A DNA stretch of 8,524 nt from Rhodobacterales bacterium. Its GTDB lineage: Bacteria; Pseudomonadota; Alphaproteobacteria; Rhodobacterales; Rhodobacteraceae. A model generated the notes under the pieces. It ran no database searches. It was not told the origin of the DNA and was given only the letters and a program-made list of their open reading frames with translations. This document shows, piece after piece, positions 1 to 5,837 of the stretch; the stretch's first letter is position 1, and each line of letters begins with the position of its first letter. The stretch lies in the NCBI GenBank assembly GCA_009992615.1, contig JAACVA010000044.1, positions 1 through 8,524 on the forward strand. Direction: 5' to 3'. Both the position numbers and the translations under genes were made by a program.

Positions 1-178
1 CAACCTGCTGAACTCACTCAATTACTTTTAGATCAGCCTCTAAGAGGATACCGTCAAAAAAATTGCTGACTACATCAGAATTTGTCAGATCACGCAGAAA
101 TGCGCCCAAATAATGAACAATGTGTAAACTTCGGCAGGGGTGTGACGAAATTGTGACAAATCTTCTAGGCGGGGCACG
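1..178. other. AT-rich left-edge region without a supported gene
   Basis: This stretch lies downstream of the mutT stop codon and is clearly richer in A and T than the coding regions to its right. No frame has a credible start codon with a ribosome binding site. A minus-strand frame in phase with mutT stays open from the mutT stop to a TGA at 16-14, but it has no ATG or GTG start. The short CCTCT/AGAGG palindrome at 37-47 and the CTGAC/GTCAG arms at 66-70 and 84-88 are too weak to call a terminator. A tandem repeat at 142-159 is listed separately. It may be plain intergenic DNA or the edge of an acquired segment. Confidence 0.5.
142..159 (-). promoter_or_regulatory. Possible PhoB box (weak), reading leftward
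   Basis: On the minus strand the sequence reads TTGTCAC-AATT-TCGTCAC: two 7-base direct repeats separated by an A/T-only 4-base spacer. This is the architecture of the PhoB box (CTGTCAT-N4-CTGTCAT), with 5 of 7 and 4 of 7 matches. If functional it would drive something leftward, out of the window, since mutT ends just to its right. I see no clear -10 element or gene start downstream inside the window, so this may be a chance repeat. Confidence 0.2.
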
Positions 179-577
179 TCACAGCCAGTCACGCAGTACT
201 GCGATCAGGGGCACGTCTGCGGGTGGCATCGGATAGTCGCGCAGTGCTTGAGGACGCACCCATTTCAAGGTTTGATTTTCACGCGAAACCGGCGTCCCGG
301 CCCATTTTCGGCAGGCAAACAATGGCATCAACAGGTGGAAATCGTCATAGGCATGACTGGCAAAGGTCAGCGGCGCGAGGCAGCTGGACCATGTGTCGAT
401 GCCCAGTTCCTCCTGCAATTCGCGAATCAGCGCCGCCTCGGGGGTTTCGTCGGGTTCTATCTTGCCACCCGGAAATTCCCAGAGTCCCGCCATGGATTTG
501 CCCTCGGGCCGCCGCGCCAAAAGTACTCTGCCGTCGACGTCGATCAACGCGACGGCAGAAACCAGAACAATTTTCAC
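179..577 (-). CDS. mutT: 8-oxo-dGTP diphosphatase MutT (Nudix hydrolase)
   Basis: This predicted cytosolic Nudix hydrolase would remove 8-oxo-dGTP and related oxidised nucleotides from the pool, preventing A:T to C:G mutations. With the start used here it has 132 residues, typical for MutT. The Nudix box GX5EX7REUXEEXGU is perfect at residues 38-60: G38, then E44, then R52-E53-L54, E56-E57, G59 and I60. The preceding GLWEFPGG (31-38) is also typical of the MutT branch. I chose the GTG at 577-575 because it overlaps the argJ stop as GTGA and the protein then opens MKIVLVSAVALI, as MutT proteins do. A longer in-frame ATG start (to position 631) would lie inside argJ and add unrelated residues. 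Expression is probably coupled to argJ translation, because no strong Shine-Dalgarno sequence is visible. It is the last gene of the foldase-argJ-mutT unit, and no clear terminator follows it. Confidence 0.93.
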   Translation of the reverse strand: MKIVLVSAVALIDVDGRVLLARRPEGKSMAGLWEFPGGKIEPDETPEAALIRELQEELGIDTWSSCLAPLTFASHAYDDFHLLMPLFACRKWAGTPVSRENQTLKWVRPQALRDYPMPPADVPLIAVLRDWL

Positions 578-1920
578 GACCGATAATCGGCGTTGATCGT
601 GATATATTGATGGGTCAGATCGCAGGTCCAAACCGTCGATTTTCCGCTGCCCAGGCCCAGATCGACGTTGATCGCCAAATTCTGTTGTTTCATGTAATCT
701 GAACCGACCTGTTCGGTATATTCAGGCGCAACCCAACCGTTTTCGGCCACCAGAATATCGCCCAGGTGGATCGTCAGGCGGTCACGGTCTGCCTTTGCCC
801 CCGATTTTCCGACAGCCATGACAATGCGGCCCCAGTTCGGGTCTTGCCCGGCGATGGCGGTTTTCACCAAGGGTGAGTTGGCGATCGCCAAGGCCACCGC
901 GCGGGCGTCCTGATCGCTGTCGGCGCCGGTGATCTTAACCTCGACAAATTTCGTGGCGCCCTCGCCGTCGCGCACCACCTGATGTGCCAGATCCAGCATG
1001 ACACCGCACAAGGCCGCCTGAAACGCCTTGGCTTCTTTCGTGTTGCCACGGGTGATCGGCGCATTGCCCGCCGCCCCGGTCGCCCCGATCAACAGGGTGT
1101 CCGATGTCGATGTGTCACTGTCAACAGTGATGGCATTGAAGGTGTCTTCGTTCAGGCGGCTGACCATGCGTTGCAACAACGGCTGGCTGATGGCGACATC
1201 GGTAAAGATATAGACCAGCATCGTTGCCATATCGGGCGCGATCATGCCCGATCCCTTGGCGATGCCTGCGATGTTCACCGTTACGCCGTCCAGGTCGAAT
1301 GTGGCCATGGCGCCTTTGGGAAAGGTGTCGGTGGTCATGATCGCCACTGCCGCGTCTGCAATCGCGGTTTCCGAAAGACCATCGCGCAGATCGGACAGTT
1401 TTGCGGTGATCCGGTCATCGGGCAGGGGCTGGCCGATGACCCCGGTGGAGGACGAAAACACCCGCGCCACCGGCAGGTTCAACAGGTCAGCCACACCGCC
1501 GGTGACGCGTGCCACAGATTGCTGGCCTGCCGCGCCGGTGAAGGCGTTGGAGTTGCCCGAGTTCACGATGATCGCGGCACCTGCCGTGGCATCACCACCG
1601 ATCTTGGCCTGACAATCCAGCACCGGCGCCGCCCGCGTCGAAGACCGGGTAAAAACGCCCGCCACGGCGCTGCCTGGGGTCAGCGTGGCCAGCATCACGT
1701 CGTTGCGGCCCTGGTATTTCACGCCGGCGGCGACGGCGGCAAAAGCCGCGCCGCGAATCACCGGCAGATCGGGAAAGCCCCCCACAGGGGCGAGGGGCGA
1801 CACGGGGTTAGCAGGCTTGGCTGCGGCCTTTTTCAGGGTCTTGCCCGTCTTGGCCTTCTTGTCGGCCACTTTGGTCTTTGCCGCTTTTTTGGTGGCTTTG
1901 TCGTCTTTCTTTTTGGCCAT
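574..1920 (-). CDS. argJ: Bifunctional ornithine acetyltransferase / N-acetylglutamate synthase ArgJ
   Basis: ArgJ transfers the acetyl group from N-acetylornithine to glutamate (EC 2.3.1.35), recycling acetyl in arginine biosynthesis; many homologues also make N-acetylglutamate from acetyl-CoA. The 448-residue precursor should cleave itself between Ala232 and Thr233 in the motif PDMATML (229-235), leaving Thr233 as the beta-chain N-terminal nucleophile. Other family signatures are SSTGVIG (157-163, oxyanion region), MTTDTFPK (195-202), QDPNWGRI (359-366) and the C-terminal CDLT...INADYRS. An odd feature is the first 35 residues, of which 15 are Lys and 9 Ala, before the usual family start around SPLAP (41-45). 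I keep the ATG at 1920, 29 bp after the foldase stop. An in-frame GTG at 1803 (residue 40) would remove the tail but has no visible ribosome binding site. Whether the protein makes N-acetylglutamate from acetyl-CoA cannot be told from the sequence alone. Confidence 0.95.
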   Translation of the reverse strand: MAKKKDDKATKKAAKTKVADKKAKTGKTLKKAAAKPANPVSPLAPVGGFPDLPVIRGAAFAAVAAGVKYQGRNDVMLATLTPGSAVAGVFTRSSTRAAPVLDCQAKIGGDATAGAAIIVNSGNSNAFTGAAGQQSVARVTGGVADLLNLPVARVFSSSTGVIGQPLPDDRITAKLSDLRDGLSETAIADAAVAIMTTDTFPKGAMATFDLDGVTVNIAGIAKGSGMIAPDMATMLVYIFTDVAISQPLLQRMVSRLNEDTFNAITVDSDTSTSDTLLIGATGAAGNAPITRGNTKEAKAFQAALCGVMLDLAHQVVRDGEGATKFVEVKITGADSDQDARAVALAIANSPLVKTAIAGQDPNWGRIVMAVGKSGAKADRDRLTIHLGDILVAENGWVAPEYTEQVGSDYMKQQNLAINVDLGLGSGKSTVWTCDLTHQYITINADYRS

Positions 1921-1949
1921 GGTCCGTGTTCCCGATCAGAAGGATGATG

Positions 1950-2783
1950 TTATTGTGTCAGCAGATCCGCATTGCGCAACATGGCGGCGTCGATGGTGCC
2001 AGAGTCCGGGCGGGTAATTTTGGCGGTTTCGGTGGCCTGTCTGACCATCTCTTCCACGGCTTGCTGGCGAATGCCATCAGACAGTTCCTCACGCACGTCG
2101 TCCAGAGACGGGGCGGCCTTTGGGCGGCTGTCGGTCAGGATCAGAACGTGCCAGCCGAATTGCGTTTGCACCGGCGGCGAGATTTCCCCCACCTTCAGCG
2201 CCATGACCGCCTGTTCGAATTCGGGCACCATCATGCCCGGCCCGAACCACCCCAAGGCACCGCCGTTCGGCCCTGATGGACCGGTGGATTTTTCCTGCGC
2301 AAGGGTGGCGAAATCGGCGCCGCCGTTCAGTTGCCCGATCAATGCCTTCGCCTCGTCCTCGGTTTCCACCAGGATGTGGCTGGCCTGATATTCCATTTCG
2401 CCCTCGGCGGTGGCATAGACCGCATCATAGGCCGCTTGCAGGGCATCGTCCGTAACGGCGCCGTTGGCCTTTTGGTCGATCACGTCACCGGCCAGAAGGG
2501 CGCGGCGTTCGTTGTCCATGATCAGTTGTGCGCGCTTGTTCAGTTCGCCCACCTGCGAGCCGAGGGCGGTCTGCTGAATCAGTTGTTCCAGAATGCCGTC
2601 GAACAGCACCTGATCGGGCAGTTCCTTGTACTGATCGGGCAAACGCTGTTGCAGCACGATCATGTGCCCCAAAGTGATGTCTGTGCCGTTGACCGTTGCC
2701 ACCACCGTATCGGCGGTCTGAGCCAGGGCAGGCCCTGCCAGCAGCAGGGCCAGGGCGGCTGTGGTTGCGCGAAGTTTCGACAT
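1950..2783 (-). CDS. Periplasmic parvulin-type peptidyl-prolyl cis-trans isomerase (PpiC/SurA-like foldase)
   Basis: This 277-residue exported protein catalyses cis-trans isomerisation of X-Pro bonds in secreted proteins. A signal peptide is visible: a short basic start (MSKLR), a hydrophobic Ala/Leu core at residues 7-17, and a probable cut after ALA21. An N-terminal helical chaperone-like region (about 25-125) precedes a parvulin domain at about 130-218. That domain carries QASHILV (133-139), ADFATLAQEKSTGPSGPNGG (156-175), the GWFGPGMMVPEFE run (178-190) and FGWHVLIL (209-216), all hallmarks of PpiC-like parvulins. A charged helical tail follows. I chose the ATG at 2783 over the upstream in-frame ATG at 2855 because it has a strong AGGAAGGA ribosome binding site and places the signal peptide at the N-terminus. 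It heads the leftward operon with argJ and is divergent from secA, which suits a role in folding newly exported proteins. Its exact orthology (PrsA-like or PpiC-like) is uncertain. Confidence 0.92.
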   Translation of the reverse strand: MSKLRATTAALALLLAGPALAQTADTVVATVNGTDITLGHMIVLQQRLPDQYKELPDQVLFDGILEQLIQQTALGSQVGELNKRAQLIMDNERRALLAGDVIDQKANGAVTDDALQAAYDAVYATAEGEMEYQASHILVETEDEAKALIGQLNGGADFATLAQEKSTGPSGPNGGALGWFGPGMMVPEFEQAVMALKVGEISPPVQTQFGWHVLILTDSRPKAAPSLDDVREELSDGIRQQAVEEMVRQATETAKITRPDSGTIDAAMLRNADLLTQ

Positions 2784-2822
2784 TGGGTTGTCCTTCCTGT
2801 CGGCCCTGTCCGGGCCTTGACG

Positions 2823-2851
2823 TTGACACTGTGTTGGCCGCCCCTTACATC
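2823..2851 (+). promoter_or_regulatory. Candidate sigma-70-type promoter of secA
   Basis: A perfect TTGACA -35 (2823-2828) is followed after 17 bases by TACATC (2846-2851), a 3 of 6 match to the -10 consensus, which is usual for alphaproteobacteria where -10 boxes are degenerate. The start point would be near 2858, giving a leader of about 90 nt before the secA ATG. A second TTGACG lies immediately upstream of the -35. No SecM-like leader peptide is visible in the leader. Confidence 0.4.
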
Positions 2852-2884
2852 GCAACTTGGCCGTGAGGGGCTGTATTGGTGCCG

Positions 2885-2913
2885 TTTCTAGGGCGACGCG
2901 CGGCTATGGGCAA
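2885..2913 (-). promoter_or_regulatory. Candidate promoter of the foldase-argJ-mutT operon
   Basis: On the minus strand TTGCCC (2913-2908) and TAGAAA (2890-2885) are separated by exactly 17 bases, matching 4 of 6 positions at each of the -35 and -10 boxes. Transcription would start near 2878 and leave a leader of about 95 nt before the foldase ATG. A small GGCCC/GGGCC hairpin (2802-2816) lies in that leader just upstream of the ribosome binding site. The promoter sits inside the secA leader, so the two divergent transcripts would overlap. Confidence 0.35.
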
Positions 2914-2938
2914 GCCGAACCCCTCACACGATGGCGTC

Positions 2939-2945
2939 AGGAGAG
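2939..2945 (+). promoter_or_regulatory. Ribosome binding site that decides the secA start
   Basis: The sequence AGGAGAG lies a few bases before the ATG at 2949, with 5 bases between GGAG and the ATG. It would fall inside the coding region if the in-frame ATG at 2931 were used, and no comparable site precedes 2931. This favours 2949 as the real start. Confidence 0.75.
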
Positions 2946-2948
2946 AAC

Positions 2949-5648
2949 ATGCTGGGCATTGGAACACTTGCGAAGAAGGTCTTTGGCACGCCGAACGACC
3001 GCAAGGTGAAATCGGTCAAACCTCTGGTTGACCAGATCAGCGCGCTGGAACCCGAGTTCGAAAAGCTGACCGACGCCGGGATCAAGGACCGCACCGAGGC
3101 ACTGGCCAAACGCGCCTTGGCCGGCGAAAGCCTCGACGATCTGCTGCCCGAAGCCTTCGCCAACTGCCGCGAGGCGGCGCGTCGCGCCTTGGGCCTGCGG
3201 GCCTTTGACGTGCAGTTGATGGGCGGCATCTTTCTGCACCAAGGCAATATCGCCGAAATGAAGACCGGTGAGGGCAAGACGCTGGTCGCCACCTTCCCGG
3301 CCTATCTGAATGCGCTGACCGGCAAGGGCGTGCATATCGTCACAGTCAACGATTACCTCGTGCGTCGCGATGCCGACTGGATGGGCAAGGTGTTTGCCCA
3401 CCTCGGCCTGACCTGCGGCGCGGTGTACCCGCAACAGCCCGAGGACGAGAAGAAACAGGCCTACAAGGCCGATGTGACCTATGCCACCAACAATGAACTG
3501 GGCTTTGATTATCTGCGCGACAACATGAAATCGGAACTGTCCGACATGTATCAGCGTGGCCACAACTTTGCCATCGTCGACGAGGTGGACAGCATCCTGA
3601 TCGACGAGGCACGCACGCCGCTGATCATTTCCGGTCCCTCGCAAGACCGCAGCGACCTGTACCGCACCATCGACAAGGTGATCCCGCTGTTGGACGAGAC
3701 ACATTTCAAACTGGACGAGAAAACCCGCAACGTCACCTATACCGACGCCGGGAACGAATTTCTGGAACAGCACCTGACCGGCGCCGGCATCCTGCCTGAG
3801 GGTCAGACGTTGTATGACCCCGAAAGCACGACCATCGTGCACCATGTCAATCAGGGCCTGCGCGCGCACAAGCTGTTTACCCGCGACAAGGATTATATCG
3901 TGCGCGACGACGAGGTCGTTCTGGTAGATGAATTCACCGGTCGGATGATGGCCGGTCGGCGCTTGTCCGATGGTTTGCACCAGGCCATCGAAGCCAAGGA
4001 AGACGTGGCCATCCAGCCCGAAAACGTGACACTCGCCTCGGTTACCTTCCAGAACTATTTCCGCCTGTACAACAAATTGTCGGGAATGACCGGCACGGCA
4101 GCCACCGAAGCCGACGAATTTCAGGAAATCTATCGATTGGGCGTGGTGGAAATGCCGACCAATCGCCCCATTGCCCGGAAAGACGATCACGATGCCGTCT
4201 ATCGCACGGCGCGCGAAAAGTACGAGGCGATCGTCGAGGCGATCAAGCACGCCCGCGAGAAAGGCCAGCCGGTTCTGGTCGGCACCACATCCATCGAAAA
4301 GTCGGAATTTCTGTCGGGCCTGCTGAAAGCGCAGGACATTCCCCACAACGTGCTGAACGCGCGCCAGCACGAAAAAGAGGCCCAGATCGTCGGCGACGCG
4401 GGCAAGTTCGGCGCGGTGACCATAGCCACCAACATGGCCGGGCGGGGCACCGACATCCAACTGGGCGGCAACGTCGAAATGCGCGTCCTTCAGGCGCTGG
4501 ACGCCGATTCCGAGGCTGATCCCGAGGCGGTGCGCGCCAGGATCGAGGCCGAGGTGGCCGAGGACAAGGCCAAGGTGATCGCCGCCGGTGGCCTGTTCGT
4601 GCTGGCCACCGAACGCCACGAATCCCGCCGCATCGACAATCAGTTGCGCGGCCGCTCGGGCCGTCAGGGCGACCCGGGAAAATCCAGTTTCTTCCTGTCG
4701 CTGGAAGATGACCTGATGCGCATCTTCGGGTCAGAGCGGCTGGAAAACGTGCTGTCCAAACTGGGCATGAAAGAGGGCGAAGCGATCGTTCACCCCTGGG
4801 TCAACAAATCTCTGGAAAAGGCCCAGGCCAAGGTCGAGGCGCGCAACTTCGACATCCGCAAGCAATTGTTGAAATTCGACGACGTGATGAACGACCAGCG
4901 CAAGGTGATCTTTGGCCAGCGCCGCGAGATCATGGAAGCCAAGGATCTGCACGAAATCACCGAGGATATGCGCCATCAGGTGATTGACGATCTGGTTGAC
5001 AGTTTTATCCCGCCGAAAAGCTATGCCGACCAATGGAACGGCGAAGGGCTGTATGTCGCGGCGCTGGAACAGCTGGGTCTCGACCTGCCGATCATGGGTT
5101 GGGTTGACGAAGACGGCGTCGACAATGAGGTGATCGGCGAACGAATCACCAAGGCTAGCGATGATTTCATGACGGAAAAGGCCGAAAAATTCGGCCCCGA
5201 CACCATGCGCAACATTGAAAAACAGCTGTTGCTGCAAACCATCGACGGCAAGTGGCGCGACCATCTGCTGACGTTGGAACATCTGCGCTCGGTTGTCGGC
5301 TTTCGGGGATATGCCCAGCGTGACCCGCTGAACGAATACAAGACCGAGGCGTTTCAGCTGTTCGAGGGGATGCTGGACAGTCTGCGCGCCGAGGTGACGA
5401 AAAAATTGTCGCAGATCCGCCCTTTGACACCGGAAGAGCAACAATCGATGATCGCCCAGTTGCAGGCTCAGCAACAGGCATTGTCCGCTGCGGCACAAGG
5501 TGGTGCGGCGCAGGGCGCGCTGGCCCCGGCCTCGGCCATGGGTTTTGTCGAGGATGACCCGACCACTTGGGGCAATCCCGGGCGCAACGATTTGTGCCCT
5601 TGCGGATCCGGCAAGAAGTTCAAGCATTGTCACGGGCAGGTTGTTTGA
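2949..5648 (+). CDS. secA: Preprotein translocase ATPase SecA
   Basis: SecA is the cytosolic, membrane-associated motor that pushes unfolded preproteins through SecYEG using ATP. This is a full-length 899-residue protein. Visible in order are: Walker A in MKTGEGKT (104-111); the Walker B-type VDEVD (210-214) followed by ILIDEARTPLIISGP; the preprotein cross-linking region (about 222-370); LSGMTGTAATE (378-388) opening nucleotide-binding domain 2; TNMAGRGTDI (494-503); and the arginine-finger motif NQLRGRSGRQGDPG (564-577). The helical scaffold and wing (about 610-830) come next, including QLLLQTIDGKWRDHLLTLEHLR (759-780). A Gln/Ala-rich linker (about 830-862) leads to the zinc-binding C-terminus CPCGSGKKFKHCH (C883, C885, C894, H895), which is the SecB-binding tail in proteobacteria. 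The start at 2949 is preferred over 2931 because of the AGGAGAG site. It is divergent from the foldase operon. I see no convincing intrinsic terminator after it. Confidence 0.98.
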   Translation: MLGIGTLAKKVFGTPNDRKVKSVKPLVDQISALEPEFEKLTDAGIKDRTEALAKRALAGESLDDLLPEAFANCREAARRALGLRAFDVQLMGGIFLHQGNIAEMKTGEGKTLVATFPAYLNALTGKGVHIVTVNDYLVRRDADWMGKVFAHLGLTCGAVYPQQPEDEKKQAYKADVTYATNNELGFDYLRDNMKSELSDMYQRGHNFAIVDEVDSILIDEARTPLIISGPSQDRSDLYRTIDKVIPLLDETHFKLDEKTRNVTYTDAGNEFLEQHLTGAGILPEGQTLYDPESTTIVHHVNQGLRAHKLFTRDKDYIVRDDEVVLVDEFTGRMMAGRRLSDGLHQAIEAKEDVAIQPENVTLASVTFQNYFRLYNKLSGMTGTAATEADEFQEIYRLGVVEMPTNRPIARKDDHDAVYRTAREKYEAIVEAIKHAREKGQPVLVGTTSIEKSEFLSGLLKAQDIPHNVLNARQHEKEAQIVGDAGKFGAVTIATNMAGRGTDIQLGGNVEMRVLQALDADSEADPEAVRARIEAEVAEDKAKVIAAGGLFVLATERHESRRIDNQLRGRSGRQGDPGKSSFFLSLEDDLMRIFGSERLENVLSKLGMKEGEAIVHPWVNKSLEKAQAKVEARNFDIRKQLLKFDDVMNDQRKVIFGQRREIMEAKDLHEITEDMRHQVIDDLVDSFIPPKSYADQWNGEGLYVAALEQLGLDLPIMGWVDEDGVDNEVIGERITKASDDFMTEKAEKFGPDTMRNIEKQLLLQTIDGKWRDHLLTLEHLRSVVGFRGYAQRDPLNEYKTEAFQLFEGMLDSLRAEVTKKLSQIRPLTPEEQQSMIAQLQAQQQALSAAAQGGAAQGALAPASAMGFVEDDPTTWGNPGRNDLCPCGSGKKFKHCHGQVV

Positions 5649-5717
5649 CTGACCCGTATCAAGGGCTGTGGTATTGTGACTGTAGTGACGTCCGCCGCCG
5701 CTGTTTTTCGGTTCTTG

Positions 5718-5735
5718 CTGTCATGCCACTGGCAA
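5718..5735 (+). promoter_or_regulatory. Probable PhoB box upstream of the substrate-binding/OmpA fusion gene
   Basis: The sequence CTGTCAT-GCCA-CTGGCAA has two 7-base direct repeats with the 4-base spacer required of a PhoB box (consensus CTGTCAT-N4-CTGTCAT). The first repeat is perfect and the second matches 5 of 7. PhoB boxes replace the -35 element; a -10 would be expected about 10 bases further on, where TGCTTT (5746-5751) is only a weak match. It lies about 100 bp before the ATG of a PstS-like gene, in the correct orientation, which makes phosphate-starvation control plausible. The spacer is GC-rich where E. coli boxes are A/T-rich, so it is a candidate only. Confidence 0.4.
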
Positions 5736-5837
5736 AAATTCCGTTTGCTTTGAAACCCAGGCCATTCAGGTATTGAAAATCCTGCGGCGCGCCATGAAGA
5801 TCGCCCGCATCCGAGTTCAAGATTTACAGGCCCCCTC

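Noticed and set aside
14..178. Minus-strand continuation in phase with mutT after its TGA, open for about 54 codons (UGA followed by C)
   Set aside because: Possible stop read-through was considered, but MutT is complete at 132 residues with a normal ending. The extension has no start of its own and shows no recognisable domain, so chance openness in AT-rich DNA is simpler.
982..1947. Long plus-strand open frame across argJ
   Set aside because: It is antisense to a clear argJ, has no ribosome binding site, and its Arg/His/Gly-rich translation has no recognisable domain.
2784..2855. Upstream in-frame start for the foldase at 2855
   Set aside because: It would put 24 charged residues before the signal peptide, whereas the ATG at 2783 has a strong AGGAAGGA site.
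2931..2948. Upstream in-frame ATG for secA at 2931
   Set aside because: No ribosome binding site precedes it, and the AGGAGAG that fits the ATG at 2949 would be coding sequence. The MLGIGTLAKKVFG start is typical of SecA.
2937..4619. A 560-codon open frame on the minus strand inside secA
   Set aside because: It is the antisense shadow of a GC-rich, strongly biased gene. Its translation is rich in His, Gly, Val and Gln with no domain, and secA on the other strand is unambiguous.
5649..5717. Search for an intrinsic terminator after secA
   Set aside because: The TGAC repeats and the short T-run near 5703 do not form a stable stem followed by T residues.
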